Origin: Pseudomaricurvus sp965656525
GTDB taxonomy: Bacteria; Pseudomonadota; Gammaproteobacteria; Pseudomonadales; Cellvibrionaceae
Assembly: GCA_965656525.1 (NCBI GenBank)
Contig: CBFHKY010000014.1
Coordinates: 1 to 64,000 of the forward strand
Direction of reading: 5' to 3'
Length of the DNA stretch: 64,000 nt
Of the stretch, positions 27,099 through 36,063 are shown piece after piece. Positions within the stretch are counted from its first letter, which is position 1. The number at the start of each line of letters is the position of its first letter. The translations under genes were made by a program, and so were the position numbers. The notes beneath the pieces are model-generated. The model had not been told where the DNA came from and did not search any database. It saw only the letters and a list, made by a program, of their open reading frames with translations.

Positions 27099-28148
27099 TC
27101 ATATTGAGTTTGTCATGGAGGCGCGTACAGTGTTGGGCAAAAGACCTGTCCAGCGTTTGAAATCGCGACGAAAGTTTGCTCGATCACGAATGCCTAAGGT
27201 GTTTGAAATCAGGCTATCATCACTGGCTTGCAAGACCAACATGGAAACTGCGATAGAAAGCCGAGCGTAATCCAATTGTTTTTGAAAGCTGGTTCCGTGT
27301 TGCTTGAGGCGTCGTTTGAATGTGGCGCTGCTGATGGAAAAATAGTGAGCGTAATCGTCTAGGTTGGTCATGTTTCGGATCACACCTCGACGTAACTGTG
27401 TTTGTAGCACTTCAATAAAGCCATGTTGCTGTTCACAACTACGTAGAGCTTCATGACATAAATGCGTTGCCATATTATGGGCCGATGTTGAGCCGGAAGG
27501 AAGTTGATAGCGAAAAATCTGATCCGGTAACAGTACACCATTAACCGGCATGCCAAAGTGCAATTGACTGCCCAAATACGTGTGGAGAGGGGCGGTATCT
27601 TCTGGTTTTGGAATGGCAAGCAGAAAGGTGAGTGGACGGGTGTCAATGTTACTGTGCTTTAACAACGCAACCAGCGATGACAGCATCTGAATAGCAATAA
27701 TGGTGCTGACCTTATCTTGCCCTAAGCTGTCTTCCACTACAAAAAAGTGTTGGACATTACTGGATTCAAGAGTCCAGTACCCCAGTGGGTAGTATAAGCG
27801 GGCAAAGTCTCTCAGCATTTCCATCAGTTGACGGATACTACTGGCGTTGATAAGTGCTTGTAGCAAATGACCGTCAATAATACTCGGTAATCGGCGGCCA
27901 AAGCGTAACGCTACGTCAAAGTTTGAATCTGTGCTTTGTATGTTGCTCAGTAAACGTCTATAGCGACTGTAGCTGATACAGTGGGTTGGGTCGCGTAGGT
28001 CTTCGGCAAATAACCCCGTACCTTGCAGGACTTTTTGCGTGTGCTCACTGGTCTGTTGAACGAGCTCCAAGATCACAGCAGGGAAGTGACTGCTTTGTAA
28101 AAGCTTATCGTGGTTTTGAAAATAGTGACTTTCCATCGATGTGTACAC
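27099..28148 (-). CDS. AraC-family transcriptional regulator
   Basis: The 349-residue protein has a C-terminal AraC double helix-turn-helix (about residues 245-345; ATFKRRLKQHGTSFQKQLDYAR and GIRDRANFRRDFKRWTGLLP). Its N-terminal ligand domain is of the ArgR/OruR type (PF12625-like; ALRFGRRLPSIIDGHLLQALINASS). It lies only two bases downstream of the GGDEF gene, so the two are almost certainly co-transcribed, and 60 bases upstream of phoX. It is a plausible local regulator of phoX and the divergent TonB receptor. The effector is unknown. Confidence 0.9.
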   Translation of the reverse strand: MYTSMESHYFQNHDKLLQSSHFPAVILELVQQTSEHTQKVLQGTGLFAEDLRDPTHCISYSRYRRLLSNIQSTDSNFDVALRFGRRLPSIIDGHLLQALINASSIRQLMEMLRDFARLYYPLGYWTLESSNVQHFFVVEDSLGQDKVSTIIAIQMLSSLVALLKHSNIDTRPLTFLLAIPKPEDTAPLHTYLGSQLHFGMPVNGVLLPDQIFRYQLPSGSTSAHNMATHLCHEALRSCEQQHGFIEVLQTQLRRGVIRNMTNLDDYAHYFSISSATFKRRLKQHGTSFQKQLDYARLSIAVSMLVLQASDDSLISNTLGIRDRANFRRDFKRWTGLLPNTVRASMTNSI

Positions 28149-28150
28149 AG

Positions 28151-29137
28151 TTAAGTGACCTTTTCGCGGTGGTTGTTTTTCTGCTTTGCATCTTCCAAAT
28201 GCTGATTCAGTTGTTGAAAAATATCATCTACATGAATCCCAGCGGTGTGATCAACCAAACTGTACGCACACTCTAAAAATACCGAGCGCGAAGCCGAGCT
28301 GGGTTTAAAGGCAACAGCTGCAATGGCTTGCGTAACTTCGGTGACATAAATCGTGGCATCGATTTGATGAGTGTCAGGAAACAAAATGATGAAACGGTCA
28401 CCGGCATAACGGCAGGCAAGATCTGTTATTCGTAAATTACTATTGATGACATTGGCGATGTGACGAAGTAATCGGTTGCCGTCTTCTGCACCGTAAAGGT
28501 GATTAAATCGATCAAAACGTTTTAAGTCGATTAGTGCAACCGTAAAGGGTTGTTGCCGGACGCGATAAGACACCAACTCTCTTTTCAGCTGTTCTTTCAT
28601 ATATAGCGAGGTATACAGGCCCGTGACGCAATCGAGCGCACTGTGTTCACGATAAAATCGTTCTCTGTTTTGCAGCTTTTGATTAATGGCCTGTTGTTCT
28701 TTGTTCCACAGCACCAATCCGTAAGCAATGCTGATCAAAGCTAACGGGGCCAGTAAAGATTCGAATACATCATCAAACCAGTAGCCTTGTCTTAAAATAA
28801 GAAATTCATCGAGCAAGTCTTGCAGCATAACGCATGAAAACCCAATGAGTCCCCAAGATAGGAAGTCACTGGTTCTGCCCAAGGGGCGACTGTGAACAAT
28901 GAACCAACTGAACGCCAACACCAAAAGCAACGCAGAGCTTTCACCAAAAATATCAATCCACGTGATGTCAGAAAACGTTTTTGGATCGCCGTAGTAAACG
29001 TTCAAGCTAATAACGAGCGTTAGTGAACACACGGAAAGCCACAGTTTTCGGTAATGCAGTGTTAGGTAGTTCTTCATGATAGTTTCGTTTTGATCGTCGA
29101 ATACAGGCAGGATGGGGTCAAGATATGACAGATTCAT
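28151..29137 (-). CDS. Membrane protein with degenerate GGDEF domain
   Basis: The 328-residue protein has about four membrane helices (roughly residues 30-50, 62-82, 93-115, 125-145) and a C-terminal GGDEF fold beginning DCVTGLYTSLYM. The active-site signature reads AGDRF at residues 245-249: the metal-binding acidic residue is kept (Asp247), but the catalytic Glu is Arg248 and the first Gly is Ala. The upstream IDLD.FK..ND motif also reads IDLKRFDRFNH. Cyclic-di-GMP synthesis is therefore unlikely. A GTP-binding or signalling role is possible. It is the first gene of an operon with the AraC regulator. A second possible start is at 29077. Confidence 0.85.
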   Translation of the reverse strand: MNLSYLDPILPVFDDQNETIMKNYLTLHYRKLWLSVCSLTLVISLNVYYGDPKTFSDITWIDIFGESSALLLVLAFSWFIVHSRPLGRTSDFLSWGLIGFSCVMLQDLLDEFLILRQGYWFDDVFESLLAPLALISIAYGLVLWNKEQQAINQKLQNRERFYREHSALDCVTGLYTSLYMKEQLKRELVSYRVRQQPFTVALIDLKRFDRFNHLYGAEDGNRLLRHIANVINSNLRITDLACRYAGDRFIILFPDTHQIDATIYVTEVTQAIAAVAFKPSSASRSVFLECAYSLVDHTAGIHVDDIFQQLNQHLEDAKQKNNHREKVT

Positions 29138-29554
29138 GACGACCGTTTGAAATTATATCGGTCCAGAGTGAGTCTGAGCGTCAGATCAGATCACGGTATT
29201 TTGGATTTAAGTACAGCTTTTATCGAACTTAGTCGTCTTACGTTCTAGGCGCTACGCTAAGAATCATAAAAACCCTATTAAAATCATGCCCTTATGATTT
29301 TAATTTGATCGTGGTTCGCTCTTCTGTGGAGCGGTTTAATCGAAATGAACAGGTCAGATTAGATCGTACTGTTCTTATTTTATCGGTAAAAGACGCCGTT
29401 TTAGACCGAGTTGAGGACTTTAAAGTTTACGTTCAATAAATTGTCACAAAGGTCCTCTAGTTTCCCCCTTGCTCAGATCGCGGGTCGCTATCCGCGACGA
29501 AAGGCTCAGCCAAAATTTCATATTGATTATGCTTGCAGGATTGTTGGGGAAACC
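29138..29554. other. Divergent control region between the GGDEF-araC operon and the TonB receptor
   Basis: These 417 bases contain no gene. Two symmetric elements are visible: the 11-bp inverted repeat at 29277-29304, and GAACAG (29347-29352) facing CTGTTC (29369-29374). Either could bind the neighbouring AraC protein or another regulator. Confidence 0.6.
29277..29304. promoter_or_regulatory. Perfect 11-bp inverted repeat, operator candidate
   Basis: ATTAAAATCAT (29277-29287) and ATGATTTTAAT (29294-29304) pair perfectly around GCCCTT. It sits midway in the divergent gap. It is AT-rich without a following T-run, so an operator is likelier than a terminator. Confidence 0.65.
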
Positions 29555-32380
29555 ATGAACCATTCTATTAAAAAATTATTCTTATCGAGCGCACTTTGTT
29601 TAAGTGCGGCCTATGCCAGTGCAGATGGTCGTATAGAAGGGCGTGTCAGTGACGTTGCTGGCAACGTGTATTTCACCGGTGCGATTATTAAATTGAAAGA
29701 GCTGAATTTGGAAGTCAACTCAAAACAAGGTGGCCGCTTCAGCTTTCAATCTGTGCCAGCCGGCACTTACACTTTAGTGGTTGATTACCTCGGTGCTGAA
29801 ACGGTCAAGCGCCAAATAACGATTAAAGATGATCAAGTCACTAAAGAAACCGTCAGCATTGGTAGCGATGTTTCTTCTATGGAGAATGTAATCGTCGTAG
29901 GGCAAGCGGCTGGGGCATCCAGTGCTTTGAACAAACAGCGCTCAGCGGATAATTTTGTCTCGGTTGTTTCATCGGACTCCATTGGTCAGTTTCCCGATGA
30001 AAACGTCAGTGAAGCTTTACAGCGTGTGCCGGGTGTATTCATTGAGCGTGATCAAGGTGAAGGTCGGTTTGTTGGCGTTCGTGGTTTAAGCCCTGACTTA
30101 AACAGCGCTTCTATTAATGGTGTCAACATTCCTTCACCAGAAAGAGATCGCCGCTCGGTAGCTTTAGATGTGATTCCTTCAGGGTTACTCGAAGGTCTAG
30201 AAGTCACAAAAACCGTTACCCCCGATATGGACGGCAACATGATCGGTGGCAATATTGAAGTGAAAAGCCTATCGGCATTTGATCGAGATGGGCGCAGCTA
30301 TAAAGTATCGGCAGAAGGTAACTACAACGATCAAGTGGATAAAGTAAGTCCAAAAGCATCTGGCTCGTTTACCGATATTTTTCAGATGGGCGAAGGTGAG
30401 CTTGGTGTGGCGGCGGCAATCAGCTGGCAAGATCGTGAGTTTGGTTCAGAAACCATTGAAGCGGAAGATGAATGGGATTCCGATATTGAAGATTCTGGTG
30501 AGCGTGGCAATGCAGAAATGCAGCAACGTGATTACGCTGTTAACCGCGAACGTCTAGGGGCTGCGTTAAATTTTGATTGGCGCCCTAACGACAGTTCTGA
30601 ATATTACCTGCGCAATCTTTACAGCCATTTTGAAGATCAAGAGTATCGTCAGCGTATGGATTACGCGTTTGATAAAGGTGATCTTCAGTCTATTACTGAA
30701 AGTTCAGCCGATTGGACAGATGCTCGCACTCAGCGTGAACTGAAAGATCGCTTCGAAGAACAAAAAATATTATCAGTGGTTTTGGGTGGTTTAAACACAT
30801 CTGGTGATTGGACTTACGAATATTCATTAGGTTATTCCAAATCCTCTGAAAATGAACCCGATAGAATAGATGCACAGTTCGAACAGAAGGGTGTGGATAT
30901 TGGTTATTCATCTCTGGGCTCTGTTCCTAAGCTTTACGCTGAGGCAGATGCCTATGATGCATCCTTATATGAACTAAACGAAGTCGTGGTCGAAAACAAT
31001 TACACGGAAGATGAGCTGTTTACTTACAAGTTTGATGTAACACGTGAAATGAGCTTTTCTGGCCACCCCGGTATTGTGAAATTTGGTGGTAAGTTAACCC
31101 AGCGTGAAAAGACAGATGATGTGGGTGTTCAAGTTTTCGATGATTTCGGCGATGCTGGCGACCCAACCATGGAAGGGTTTGTCGACGGAAATGTGAATTA
31201 TGGCTTGGGTCGGATGGGGCCGGCGTTAAGTGAATCGGCACTTCGTGATTTTGTCGACAGTAACTTATTGGGCAGCGGTAGTCGCTTTCAAGAGGACGGC
31301 AGCGATGGTGAAGCGTTCAATGAAAGCATCGTATCTTCCGCCAGAGATTATGTAATGGAGGAAACCGTAGCAGCCCTTTATGCCATGAGCCGAGTGGATA
31401 TTGGCGATTTACGAGTGGTCTATGGCTTGCGCTACGAGTCTACAGATTTTAACGCCGACGGATTTGAAGCTCGCCTTATTGAAGGCTCAAGCGGGTTTAG
31501 CAGCCAAGTCGATGCGGTCAAATACGATAATGATTACGATAACTGGTTTCCTAGCCTTAATCTTCGTTATCGCTTGAACGAAAAAACGCAACTTCGAGCG
31601 GCTTTTTCACAAACCATTGCCCGACCATCGTTTGGTGATATCACGCCTTCGCCAGAAGAAATTTCTATTGAAGATGGTGAGCTCAGTGTAGAGGCTGGTA
31701 ACCCCAACCTAGAGCCTTTTGAGTCGGATAACTTTGATTTGTCTATCGAGTATTACCCCGGCGATATTGGTGTTGTGAGTGCTGGTTTTTTCTATAAGAA
31801 AATCGATAACTTTATTGTGAGCGCAGATGTTTCGGGTTTGGTCGACAGCAGCGTGTATGCGCCAGGCGTTACCATAACGGATTCAGAAATATTGATGCCT
31901 ATTAATGGTGAGTCGGCAGACCTTTACGGTTTAGAGTTGGCTTACACGAAAAACTTTGATTCCGGTATCTTGCTGCAAGCTAACGTGACGCTGACTGACA
32001 GTGAAGCGGATCTTGGGTTGAGCGATAGCACGGATCGGAGTTCAAAAATTAAGCTGCCAGAACAGGCGGATACCACAGGCAATTTAGTGCTGGGCTATGA
32101 GCGAGGACCATGGAGTTTACGTGTGTCGGCGGCGTACAAAAGTGAAAACTTAAGAGGTATCAATGTCGATGATGCCGCAGAAGACACTCATCAAGACGAC
32201 CACTTACAAATTGATTTGTCCGCAAAGTTCGATGTTAGTGACACCGTGCAATTGTATTTCAACGGGGTGAACTTGAATGACGAGCCTTTCTACGTGTACC
32301 AAGGTGCGAAAAACTACAACGCTCAATATGAAGAATACGGCCCCTCTTATGTTTTGGGTGTGACGTATAGAAACTTCTAA
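29555..32380 (+). CDS. TonB-dependent receptor with carboxypeptidase-regulatory-like N-terminal domain
   Basis: From ATG 29555 (GGGGA upstream) the 941-residue protein has a signal peptide ending near ASADG. A CarboxypepD_reg-like domain follows (about residues 24-105, GRVSDVAGNVYFTGAIIKLKELN), then a plug of the TonB_Xanth_Caul type (DSIGQFPDENVSEALQRVPGV and ATG-independent GVNIPSPERDRRS), and a long barrel ending in YRNF. An upstream in-frame start at 29411 would bury the signal peptide and is rejected. Receptors of this type import large carbohydrate or organophosphate ligands. The phytase gene directly downstream suggests a phytate-related ligand, which is an inference. Confidence 0.92.
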   Translation: MNHSIKKLFLSSALCLSAAYASADGRIEGRVSDVAGNVYFTGAIIKLKELNLEVNSKQGGRFSFQSVPAGTYTLVVDYLGAETVKRQITIKDDQVTKETVSIGSDVSSMENVIVVGQAAGASSALNKQRSADNFVSVVSSDSIGQFPDENVSEALQRVPGVFIERDQGEGRFVGVRGLSPDLNSASINGVNIPSPERDRRSVALDVIPSGLLEGLEVTKTVTPDMDGNMIGGNIEVKSLSAFDRDGRSYKVSAEGNYNDQVDKVSPKASGSFTDIFQMGEGELGVAAAISWQDREFGSETIEAEDEWDSDIEDSGERGNAEMQQRDYAVNRERLGAALNFDWRPNDSSEYYLRNLYSHFEDQEYRQRMDYAFDKGDLQSITESSADWTDARTQRELKDRFEEQKILSVVLGGLNTSGDWTYEYSLGYSKSSENEPDRIDAQFEQKGVDIGYSSLGSVPKLYAEADAYDASLYELNEVVVENNYTEDELFTYKFDVTREMSFSGHPGIVKFGGKLTQREKTDDVGVQVFDDFGDAGDPTMEGFVDGNVNYGLGRMGPALSESALRDFVDSNLLGSGSRFQEDGSDGEAFNESIVSSARDYVMEETVAALYAMSRVDIGDLRVVYGLRYESTDFNADGFEARLIEGSSGFSSQVDAVKYDNDYDNWFPSLNLRYRLNEKTQLRAAFSQTIARPSFGDITPSPEEISIEDGELSVEAGNPNLEPFESDNFDLSIEYYPGDIGVVSAGFFYKKIDNFIVSADVSGLVDSSVYAPGVTITDSEILMPINGESADLYGLELAYTKNFDSGILLQANVTLTDSEADLGLSDSTDRSSKIKLPEQADTTGNLVLGYERGPWSLRVSAAYKSENLRGINVDDAAEDTHQDDHLQIDLSAKFDVSDTVQLYFNGVNLNDEPFYVYQGAKNYNAQYEEYGPSYVLGVTYRNF

Positions 32381-32473
32381 GTCATAGAGGCTTTTTAGAG
32401 TTTGGTCACTGGTTATGCTTGAGCCATTGACGCATCAAACAAATGACGTATTAAACATAGGCAGCAGTGATTA

Positions 32474-32499
32474 GGCCCTGAGTATCAGGGCCATTTTTT
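32474..32499 (+). terminator. Intrinsic terminator between TonB receptor and phytase
   Basis: GGCCCTGA (32474-32481) and TCAGGGCC (32485-32492) form a perfect 8-bp stem with a GTA loop, followed by ATTTTTT. It ends only 16 bases before the phytase ATG, so phytase expression must come from read-through or from a promoter inside the receptor's 3' region. Confidence 0.88.
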
Positions 32500-32515
32500 A
32501 AGGATTTTTGAGGTT

Positions 32516-34498
32516 ATGAAATTTTTTGTCTTGCCCTTGATCGGTCTGACCTGGCTGTTATCGGCGTGTTCATCCAATGTGAATTCAGAACACACTCAGT
32601 CTACTGTCACGAAATGGGCCGAAACACAGTCTATGGAAGGTCGTCTGTTGCGATGGCTTTCCAATAAAGAGCAATCCGTCTTGCTGGCCAGTAGTGAGCA
32701 AAACGGCGTGATGATGTTTTCCAAAACCGGTAAATGGCTGGCTCAAACCGAATCAGGAGACACAAAAGTCATCGATACAATGGTCAGTTCTTCAGGCGTA
32801 AATTGGCTGACATGGTTTGATGAACAGCGCATGAAGCTGCAGTTGTCGCGCATTGCTGAGGTGGATGCGCCGATGGTCTCTCTGGAAATTTCACAACATT
32901 GGGCAGCTCCGGTTACGGCGATGTGCTTTGATCAAGCATCGCAGCCTTTGTCTGATGATTGGGCAGGCGATTGGATGACGCTGTGGGTTGCGGATGAAAG
33001 TGGCATGGCGAGCCAGTTATTATTACAAGCTTCTCAAGCGACTTTTTCTTATCAAGTTGTTCGTCAGGTGCCCGTGGGTGAAGGCGTGACGGCCTGTGCA
33101 ATGGCTTCTAATGATCGACGTGTCATGTTTGCTCAGCAAGGTATCGGTGTGTTTTCTCTAAACGCGGATGAGGAAACGGATGAAGAACGCCGTCTGTTGG
33201 TGGCCGAAGGAGTAGATGGTTTTCATGAGGTCACGGATCTAGTGTCTTCAAAGCAGGGTGTTTATATCACCACGGATCAAGGTGGCTGGCTGTTAGACTC
33301 TGAGGACAAGCTTCAGAAGCTTGTAGACTGGTCATCGCTGGATGATGTGACCAGTGCGGCGTTTGTTGCTGGCGATAACGACAACGCTACCGCTGGTGGC
33401 GGGCAGGGACGCTGGTTGATGGTCACCGATGAAGGCGCAACGATTTGGCAGCAGCCTAAAGACTCTAATGCTCATCAGGTTGTGACCGATACCCCACCTT
33501 TGATGACAGACACAACCATAACCTTGTTACCAACAGGGCAAACACAGGCGGTAGACAGTATTGGTGATGCGGCCGACGACCCTGAAATTTGGGTCAATCA
33601 AGCACAGCCAGCCGCGAGCTTGATCTTTGGAACGGACAAAAAGAAAGGCTTGTGGGTGTATGATTTGAAGGGCGAGGCGAAGCAGTTTCTGCCTGTCGGA
33701 CGAGTCAATAATGTGGATGTTCGCTATGGCGTCGAGTGGAAAGGCGAGGTAATGGATATCGCCATGACCACCAATCGCACTACCAATAATGTTGATTTGT
33801 TCAGTATTGATGTGGAAAGTGGCGAAGTAGCGCTGCTTACTCAAACCGTACTCGATGACTCTTTAGGTGAGCCTTACGGAGGTTGTTTACAGCAGGGTGA
33901 TGATGCCCACAGCCTTTATGTTTGGGTCAATAATAAATCGGGTGAGTTTCAGCAGTGGAAAGTAGACTTCTCTAATCAGCAGATCACCAACACCATGACT
34001 CGTCGTTTCAGTATTGCCACCCAGCCAGAAGGTTGCGCAGTGGATGAAACTTATGGGCGCATGATTCTGGGTGAAGAAGATCACGGTCTTTGGGTGGTTG
34101 GAACAGCCTTCGATCAGGAGCCGGATCTACGTTTAATGGATAAAGTGGGTGGTGGGCACTTAGTGGCCGATGTTGAAGGTGTCACCGTGTACAAATCCGC
34201 AGCAGGGCATGGCTATATTGTGGTATCCAGTCAAGGTGACAATGCCTATGCGGTTTATGATCGACAGACATTGGATTATGTCGGGCGCTTTAGAGTGGGT
34301 TTGAATGGCCCCTTAGGTATAGATGGCAGCTCTGAAACGGATGGCTTGGCGGTGGTATCGGCCAATTTAGGCGGTGATTTTGAGCAGGGGCTGCTGGTGG
34401 TTCAGGATGGGCGTAACCGCTTTCCGGATGCCCCGCAGAACTTTAAGCTGGTGCCGTGGGGCCATGTGGTTGATGGACTACATTTACCCCGCAAATAA
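32516..34498 (+). CDS. Dual-domain beta-propeller phytase, lipoprotein
   Basis: The 660-residue protein starts with a lipobox (LLSACSS), so it is probably surface- or periplasm-anchored. The C-terminal half is a beta-propeller (3-)phytase: DAADDPEIWVNQ, LIFGTDKKKGLWVYDL, NNVDVRYG, PEGCAVDETYGRMILGEED and GPLGIDGSSETDGL, with acidic residues that bind calcium in the family. The N-terminal half looks like a second, divergent propeller. Phytases remove phosphate from inositol hexakisphosphate. The gene lies just after the TonB receptor, a pairing reported for several marine bacteria. It is convergent with the deacetylase gene, seven bases apart. Confidence 0.9.
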   Translation: MKFFVLPLIGLTWLLSACSSNVNSEHTQSTVTKWAETQSMEGRLLRWLSNKEQSVLLASSEQNGVMMFSKTGKWLAQTESGDTKVIDTMVSSSGVNWLTWFDEQRMKLQLSRIAEVDAPMVSLEISQHWAAPVTAMCFDQASQPLSDDWAGDWMTLWVADESGMASQLLLQASQATFSYQVVRQVPVGEGVTACAMASNDRRVMFAQQGIGVFSLNADEETDEERRLLVAEGVDGFHEVTDLVSSKQGVYITTDQGGWLLDSEDKLQKLVDWSSLDDVTSAAFVAGDNDNATAGGGQGRWLMVTDEGATIWQQPKDSNAHQVVTDTPPLMTDTTITLLPTGQTQAVDSIGDAADDPEIWVNQAQPAASLIFGTDKKKGLWVYDLKGEAKQFLPVGRVNNVDVRYGVEWKGEVMDIAMTTNRTTNNVDLFSIDVESGEVALLTQTVLDDSLGEPYGGCLQQGDDAHSLYVWVNNKSGEFQQWKVDFSNQQITNTMTRRFSIATQPEGCAVDETYGRMILGEEDHGLWVVGTAFDQEPDLRLMDKVGGGHLVADVEGVTVYKSAAGHGYIVVSSQGDNAYAVYDRQTLDYVGRFRVGLNGPLGIDGSSETDGLAVVSANLGGDFEQGLLVVQDGRNRFPDAPQNFKLVPWGHVVDGLHLPRK

Positions 34499-34505
34499 AC
34501 CAACG

Positions 34506-35507
34506 TTAGAAGATATGGTGGGCCATCAAAACAAAGCGGCTGAAGGATGTGTCTGAACCAATGGGGTAGCGGGGGATGTGGTAGTTGTCTTCCATCGGGG
34601 CAATGGCCGGCCCCGGTGTCATGGTGACCGCGGACTGGATATGGTATTTGTTCAGAACGTGTTTGCAATGTTCGTCGAAGTCGATGTCTCGCCCATTGGG
34701 ATAGGCAAAGTGCTCACAAACTGTTCCCGTAAAAGACTCAACATCACGAATGGATGCTTTGATTTCGTCGTACTTTTCATCGTCCGAGAGCAGACTTAAA
34801 ATCGCATGGGATTGAGTGTGTGCACCGTACTCAATCAGAGGGTGGTCTTTCGTTCGCGCGATGGTATCTGAATCTATCATTCGGAAAGGCGAGTCTTTGG
34901 GCGTTGGTGGATTAACCGGTGTGTCTAAAAGCCGCTCTATCCCTTCGACTTTTTGCATAAGATCTTGTTGATGCAACTGCTTGAGTTCGTTTTGCAGGCT
35001 CTGGTTGCAGAAGGCTTTATCTTCACGTGAGGTGATAGGGTAATTTACCCCGCCCCACGACAGAACCGTTTTTTGTGTCGCTGACAGGGCTCTGATAATA
35101 CGGGAAAACCAAGTGCATTCATGACTGTTAATCAAATCACTGGTTAAATAAATAATGGCAGGGGCTTGGTATTTTTCTAGGATCGGGAGTGCTTGATCGA
35201 TTTGGCTTTGAAACCCATCGTCAAACGTGATGACCGCACAAGGTTTGGTGACCGTGCCTTCTGCGAGCATTTCTACGGCTTGGCTGATTGATACGATGTC
35301 GAAATTTTTTGCCAGATAAGCAATCTGACGCTCAAACTCATTGACGTCCAGAAAACACCAATCCGGGCAATCAAGCGGGGTGTCAATTAAAGCATGATAA
35401 GTAAAGATGCTGATGGCGTTCTGACGGAACCCCATAACCTGCACAAAGCGAAGTACTGGCGGGCAAGCAAGAAGTTGCACGAGTTGATTTTTTACCCATC
35501 CTTTCAC
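34506..35507 (-). CDS. Polysaccharide deacetylase (NodB-like, carbohydrate esterase 4)
   Basis: The 333-residue protein has the CE4 motif TFDDGF (Asp96, Asp97) and the metal-binding HTQSH (His230, His234), followed by FAYPNGRDIDFDEH. CE4 enzymes remove acetyl groups from GlcNAc-type sugars in polysaccharide or peptidoglycan. No signal peptide is obvious; the N-terminus has only a mildly hydrophobic stretch. The likely start is GTG at 35507. The substrate is unknown. It is not clearly linked to the phytase gene it converges with. Confidence 0.85.
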   Translation of the reverse strand: MKGWVKNQLVQLLACPPVLRFVQVMGFRQNAISIFTYHALIDTPLDCPDWCFLDVNEFERQIAYLAKNFDIVSISQAVEMLAEGTVTKPCAVITFDDGFQSQIDQALPILEKYQAPAIIYLTSDLINSHECTWFSRIIRALSATQKTVLSWGGVNYPITSREDKAFCNQSLQNELKQLHQQDLMQKVEGIERLLDTPVNPPTPKDSPFRMIDSDTIARTKDHPLIEYGAHTQSHAILSLLSDDEKYDEIKASIRDVESFTGTVCEHFAYPNGRDIDFDEHCKHVLNKYHIQSAVTMTPGPAIAPMEDNYHIPRYPIGSDTSFSRFVLMAHHIF

Positions 35508-36063
35508 GCAGACAGCCCCTTCGTGCGTTGTGGAGCAAACAATCAGAGCTGTCCAATCTAGCTCTACTTTTACCGACAGGTAAAAGCCTAATAGTCCTAA
35601 TTGAAATTGTAAAGAGTGTTTATTATACGATAAAAAGTGTGAAGTCTGTCACGCTTTTATGGTGTTTTCACCGTTTTTGTCTCTAATATGTGCCGCTTTT
35701 TATCTTGAGTGGATGCGGAGCACTGCAGTACTGGGGTTGTTGGGGGCTTTTAATAGTGGGTCGTGCTTTCTAATAATTCGTACTTTCTAATAATTCGTAC
35801 TTTCTAATAATTCGTACTTTCTAATAATTCGTACTTTCTAAATAAGTCGTACTTTTTAATAAGTCGTACTCCGATGTAGCCAGTAGTGGTTTGTGGCACT
35901 TGTAAGTGAGAAGCAAAACTCCCAGCTAAGCACTGAGAGAGCTTCTGTCGCCCAGTGAAGTAAATCGGTACGTTGAATTACGGCGCAAGTGGATTCCTGA
36001 ATGGCCTCTAGCGTCGATTTCCTATACCCTTGCCCACTTGTTTTTGAGGGGGGAGAGAGCGCA
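35508..36063. other. Intergenic region with tandem repeats upstream of queA
   Basis: These 556 bases separate the divergent deacetylase gene and queA. They contain the 17-bp tandem repeat array at 35771-35870 but no convincing gene. Promoters for both directions should be here. Confidence 0.6.
35771..35870. repeat. 17-bp tandem repeat array, four perfect plus two diverged units
   Basis: TAATAATTCGTACTTTC repeats perfectly at 35771-35787, 35788-35804, 35805-35821 and 35822-35838. Two diverged copies follow (35839-35856 and 35857-35870). A degenerate GTCGTGCTTTC just before 35771 suggests an older copy. Contiguous copies with no spacers rule out CRISPR. Confidence 0.92.

Noticed and set aside
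27093..27117. CTGTCAT...TTGTCAT resembling a Pho box near phoX
   Set aside because: The repeats are spaced wrongly (seven bases between, not four), point away from phoX, and overlap the araC 3' end.
35771..35870. Tandem array considered as a CRISPR array
   Set aside because: Units are contiguous with no spacers, 17 bp long, and no cas gene is nearby. The same holds for the repeats at 435-491.
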